DNA of 64,000 nt from the NCBI GenBank assembly GCA_013397795.1, contig VZTJ01001390.1, forward strand, positions 595,085 through 659,084, read 5' to 3'. Within the stretch, counting starts at the first letter, position 1. Each line of letters starts with the position of its first letter. A model generated the notes under the pieces. It had not been told where the DNA came from and made no database searches. It saw only the letters and a program-made list of their open reading frames with translations. Source of the DNA: Orthonyx spaldingii. Its lineage: Eukaryota > Chordata > Aves > Passeriformes > Orthonychidae. The position numbers were made by a program, and so were the translations under genes. This document shows positions 59,669 to 64,000 of this stretch, piece by piece.

Positions 59669-62600
59669 TAGTAATAACCTAAATAACCTTAATACTGTTA
59701 AAAATCACCAAGATTAACTTAATATCATATTCCTTTTTCTCCCCCTATCTGGAAAGACCTTGAAAGGACTCCAGCTGCTTATTAAGGGGAACAACTTAGA
59801 GGAGAAAAAGAGCAAATTAACACTCATTAATTAACTAAAACCAGCCTTAACCCTCACCTCTTCCAAATGACTGCTTGCCATGACCTTCCATTGTGACATA
59901 AGTGCACAGTACGGAGATGTCAACCATGGGATGCTCTGGGACTCCCCTCCTCCCAAACCAAGAGCATCCCTGGTTTAAGTTGGAAGAAGTGAAGCTGAAG
60001 GACACTCATCTTCCTCATCCAGGGCTCAGCACATGCCCCTTCCCCTTTGAACTGTTGCCTCTGTGATTTTTCACCGCGGGGCTCCCAGCAGGAACTTATT
60101 AAAACCAGACCAAAGCACGTCTTGCTTTAATAGTAATTAGGTCACCCTGGGTTGTGGGCTTAGCAGGCAAAACTATAATTATTTAGAAACATCAAGTTTA
60201 AATGCCAAAGAATCTTAATGGAGCTGAGCTAATTAACCAATTTCAACTAAGTAACTGATTAGCTTAAAAAGAAAAAAAAAGATAAATCAATGATCATAGA
60301 CAACAACATTTTCTTTTAACAGCCTTTCTTGCAGCAATTCTCAATTGCACAAACTGAGCCCAACAACCCCTGCTAACCAAATATTATTGTAATTAAATAT
60401 TCAACAGAAAGCCTCTTCAATTATTCAGAAGACTGATAACACTTGGTTATAATTGGGGTGGTGGGAGAGGTTTCCAGGAGCAGGGGTTGTGTGCACCATC
60501 CAGCTCTGGTCGCTGACGCAAACCCACAGGTAGTGGCATCAGCACAGGGCACCACTCCCATGCCTGGAACCAGCCCGGGAGCAGACAGATACTCTCCAGC
60601 CCAGACGTGAGAAAACAGACCAGATGGTGCACAGGCTTTCTGGATTCCTGTTATTAGACCAAAAATTTAGGGGACTAATGGCCAGTTTCCAGGTTTCACA
60701 CCATTTTCCAGTGGTAGCGTTACTCCCCTGACAGAGGGCCGGGAGGAAAAGCAGGCCCCGGTGTATCATTATAATTCACTAAGCGGCATTACCATAGGAA
60801 ATTACAAATTAGCTTTTCAGCAAAGGATACGGACGTATTTAGATTAGCCATAGAGAAACTACAGAACCTTCCAGCCCATTCATCAAAGCTCTTGTAGCTC
60901 CAACTTTCAGGGAAATGAAACAATAATAAATATTGAGCAGGGAAAGTTAATCTCCCTTGAACGTGCTTTAATAATTCAAAAGTTGCGAGAAATAAATAAA
61001 TAAAGCACAGATCCTTTCGTGCCTACAGAACACATGTCCTGTTTTTCTCACTATTTCTCATGATGTGACTTGGTGGGAAAATGGATGGTGACCAAAATAA
61101 AAGAGCTCCAAAAACTCAGTTGCGCTGTGAGCAACATTTACAGGGAAGGAGGGAGCCCATCCACATTTGCCACTTACCTGGAAAGCCATGGAGCTGACTT
61201 GGGCAAGAGTTTGCTCCCGCTGTCCCTAAGGAAAGGGCTGTGTGTCCTGCTGCCTGCATCTGCTCCGTGCCCGCTCCCTTCCCTGCACACTCCCAGGCAG
61301 CCTCTCAAGCTGCTCGTTTTTGGAAAGACTGTAGGTTTACCCCTAAAAGCTGGACAATGCAATAACCAGGGTCCAGGGGCCACCCAAGGCCACAGCTCTC
61401 TCCTGACACTACTCTGCCACTGCTCCATCCCCTTCCACACCCTTCTGCTCCCACACCAACCTGGGACCTCTGTAAGCAACACTCACTCCAATCTCCTACC
61501 ATTCCAATTGAGGAGATGCCTTCCCAAATTGCCACCCGGCCAACATCCAACCTCAACATTTGCCTTACCCAAGTATCGATGCGTGCAACCCTTAAGAGCT
61601 CCATTTGCAGCAGAACAAGGTCAAACTGAAATGTGCTTTCAAATATTAATTAATATTTGGGGAAAGCATTCCCTCCCAAAACCCCAACTATTGACCCTGC
61701 CTTGCTGTGCTGTTAAATGACTCCTCACACCAACACTGTTTAGAGGAATGAAGCACCACGGTGCCCTTTGGGCAGCATCAGACAGGTTTGGGGTTCCATC
61801 AGGAAGCCCTTTCCATGTGTGCTGAGCTCAGGGTACCCACACCTGGGAGAGGTAAAAAAGCCCCCTGGAGCAAGCCTCAGCCTTGCTCTGAGCATCACTT
61901 CCATCAGCCTCATCCCACTGCACTCCTGCTGCACCAGGACCGGGATCTCTGAGACTTTGCTGACCTGACTAGCATCAAGTTACCCACTGCCCAAGGTACC
62001 ATTTCCCCCTTTCCATCAAATTTGAGCATTTCTTCAGCTTACAGAACCCATCTCTGTTAGAAACATCTATTATTCAGCACTGCAGCCTGGATCCAGATGC
62101 AGGCAAACATATTTGGCCTCCTTCATCATCAAGCATCCATATTTTCTTCTGATTTCTAAGGCCAATGGAAGGTTTTTTATTCTACCCTGTTGTGTCAGGA
62201 GCTGCACCCAGGATGGTTGAGAGGACACCTTGCAAACCCTCTGGCAGCTCATGCCGCAGCAGTCAGGGCCACTTAACACACAGGAGAACGTGCAGCACTC
62301 CAATATCCAACAGAACACAGTTCCTACTTTCTCCATGGGCAAGGATACCATGAATTAGTCAAAAAAAAAGGCAGCATAAGCACCTGCAGTGTCAGGCCCC
62401 TTTTCCATGATTTCACAAAACACTTTCCCTTCAGGCTGACAAGATCTGGGCTCACTCATCGCACCAAGAATAAGGGTTTTCCCCTTAGGGCTCTCTTCTT
62501 TCCCCAGACAGTTTGAGCAAAGCAAGCAAGGGTAAAGGGATAGCTGAATAGTAGCACTTGCAAATTCCCACGAAGGGTTACCATTTGCACTTGCAAATTC

Positions 62601-64000
62601 CCTCGCGAAGGCTTATTCCTAGCTTCTCCTCCAGAAGGGCTCTGCTGGGGTGGAGCAGCCGGGCCAGAGCTGGGAGCCCACGGGGTGCTGGTGCCGAGGG
62701 AAGGGCGGCGCGGCGGCTCCCGGCCCGCTCGGCACAGGCACGGCTCCGGTGCCTGGCGGAAGCGGAGGAAGCCCAAAGGATGCCTGCAACAGATGCGTGC
62801 ACCCCGAGCCAGGAGGGAGGAGAGCGGGCAGGCAGCACGCACAGAGCAGCAGCCAGGGACGTCGCTCTCCGGTCAAACCCCATCCTTGCTCCTCTCCCGG
62901 GCGGCAGTTCCAAAGCCGGAGGATGAGCACAGGAAGAAAAACTAAGCCGGATCCACCAACCCCAGGCAGGGCTTTCCATCTCCCTCCTGAGCTCTGCTTA
63001 TCGTGATGCTGCAAGCACAGAGAGAAAAATCTGGATTTTAAAGGAGCAGGCGTGAGGCAGGGAGATGGTGTAGAGGTGAGCAGGCTGGGCAGGTGAAACA
63101 GAGTACGTGAAGGAGCTGCACCGAAATGGTTCTCAGCCCCATCAGACCTACCAACAGCTCCAGCCCGAGTTAAAACACATAATGTCAGTCCATTACCACC
63201 CTCTCTACACGCTAAATGGATTATATTTGGTTCAGCTAACACGAGAGAGCACGCCAGAGGCTCCTGAGTGATTGCAGGGTGTGGGAGAGACAAAGTATTT
63301 GGCGCTGTCATCTTCTCACATCCTTCTTCCTCTTCACAAAAATTTTAAACATAACTATAAATGTCCAGGTGTCCAGCAGAAAAGGGTGAGCTAAGCCACA
63401 GGATTTGGTAAAAAATCAAGGAACCATAAAAAAAGTCAGGTAAGTGACTCTACTACATGCAGGTTCGCGTGCCGCAGGCAATGAGTTAGCAAGGTTTTAT
63501 GGAGAATAACGAGAGTGGTTTGGAGGCAGCCCGGGCCCTGACCCCAGCTGCATCCTCCTCCCCCTCCAGCCGGGTCCAGACCCCCAGACGCCTCCCCTGC
63601 CATCAGGGAAAAAAGACTTTTTGTCTTGCTGGGTGATTTGGGATGCAGGGAGCCATCCCCGTCTCAGCTGCTCCTGCAGCCCAGGGCAGAGCCGGGCGCC
63701 GGCCGTGGCTTTGCCGAGCTGTCAGAGACGGCTGCCGGCAAAGCCAGCCTCGCCGATGCTCCACGGGGAAAAAGCCAGACCCCGGGGCAGGGCAGGTCCT
63801 GGGAGATGCTCCACATCCATTAGAGAAAACCATGTTTCAATGTAGCAAATTCAACCTCTGCATCAAGAGATCCGGTAAGATTTAAATAAACCCCATAAAA
63901 AGGCATTTTCTTTATACGACCACATCATTAGACTCTCGCCTTAACTCCAAACCAGATTCGATTGCTCTACCTCAGAAATTCCCCATCCAAAATTTCCACT

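Larger units (their letters stand above)
40033..64000 (-). other. EPHB1: EPHB1 intron 1, partial (at least 24 kb)
   Basis: The region from exon 2 to the window end contains CR1 fragments (41220-41515, 45900-46444, 59582-59668), a solo LTR (42396-43113), an LTR-like piece (46900-47328), a 51 bp minisatellite (56787-57022) and two CpG-dense spots near 51000-51080 and 62690-62770. I searched the minus strand for a signal-peptide exon ending in phase 1 at a GT donor and found none. Long AT-rich stretches at 55900-56420, 60080-60450 and 60780-61010 carry no element I can name. Calling it intron 1 assumes exon 1 lies beyond 64000. Confidence 0.75.

Noticed and set aside
61174..61195. A CAG/GTAAGT donor on the minus strand as a possible exon 1 end
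   Set aside because: The donor is good, but the upstream sequence has no signal-peptide frame ending in phase 1 as exon 2 requires.
62456..62842. Minus-strand 128-codon frame in the CpG-rich area as EPHB1 exon 1
   Set aside because: It lacks a hydrophobic leader and a phase 1 donor and does not resemble the EPHB1 N-terminus.

Overview
This window is vertebrate nuclear DNA from a bird. It holds most of one gene, the receptor tyrosine kinase EPHB1 (ephrin type-B receptor 1), on the minus strand. Eleven coding exons, equivalent to exons 2-12 of the mammalian gene, lie between 411 and 40032. They encode the start of the mature ectodomain, the ephrin-binding domain, the cysteine-rich region, two fibronectin III (FN3) domains, the membrane span, the juxtamembrane segment and the kinase domain as far as the activation segment. 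Every boundary is a canonical AG/GT site and the reading frame is continuous for 2345 nt with no stop, so this is an intact gene cut by the window edges. The exons for the end of the kinase, the SAM domain and the PDZ-binding tail lie left of position 1. The signal-peptide exon was not found and probably lies beyond 64000.

The avian origin rests on many CR1 LINE 3' fragments (at least 14, ending in the typical ATTCTATGA-like tail) and small solo LTRs, with no Alu, B1 or L1 elements. Introns are compact at the 3' end of the gene (196 bp to 3.9 kb), with a 19 kb intron 3 and a first intron of at least 24 kb.

Layout: 1-2366 kinase exons 12, 11 and 10; 5968-6337 juxtamembrane and transmembrane exons 9 and 8; 8910-13538 FN3 exons 7, 6 and 5; 16127-16282 cysteine-rich exon 4; 16283-35406 intron 3 with an assembly gap, microsatellites and CR1 copies; 35407-36088 ligand-binding exon 3; 39968-40032 exon 2; 40033-64000 intron 1 with CR1s, a 718 bp solo LTR, a 51 bp minisatellite and two CpG-dense spots. 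No second protein-coding gene, tRNA, rRNA or CRISPR array was found.

The most notable observations are these. Exon 6 runs 57 nt past the mammalian donor position and would add 19 residues to the second FN3 domain. The splice acceptor of kinase exon 11 appears to be built from a CR1 3' end. Two solo LTRs have clear target-site duplications. A tandem array has grown out of a CR1 tail.
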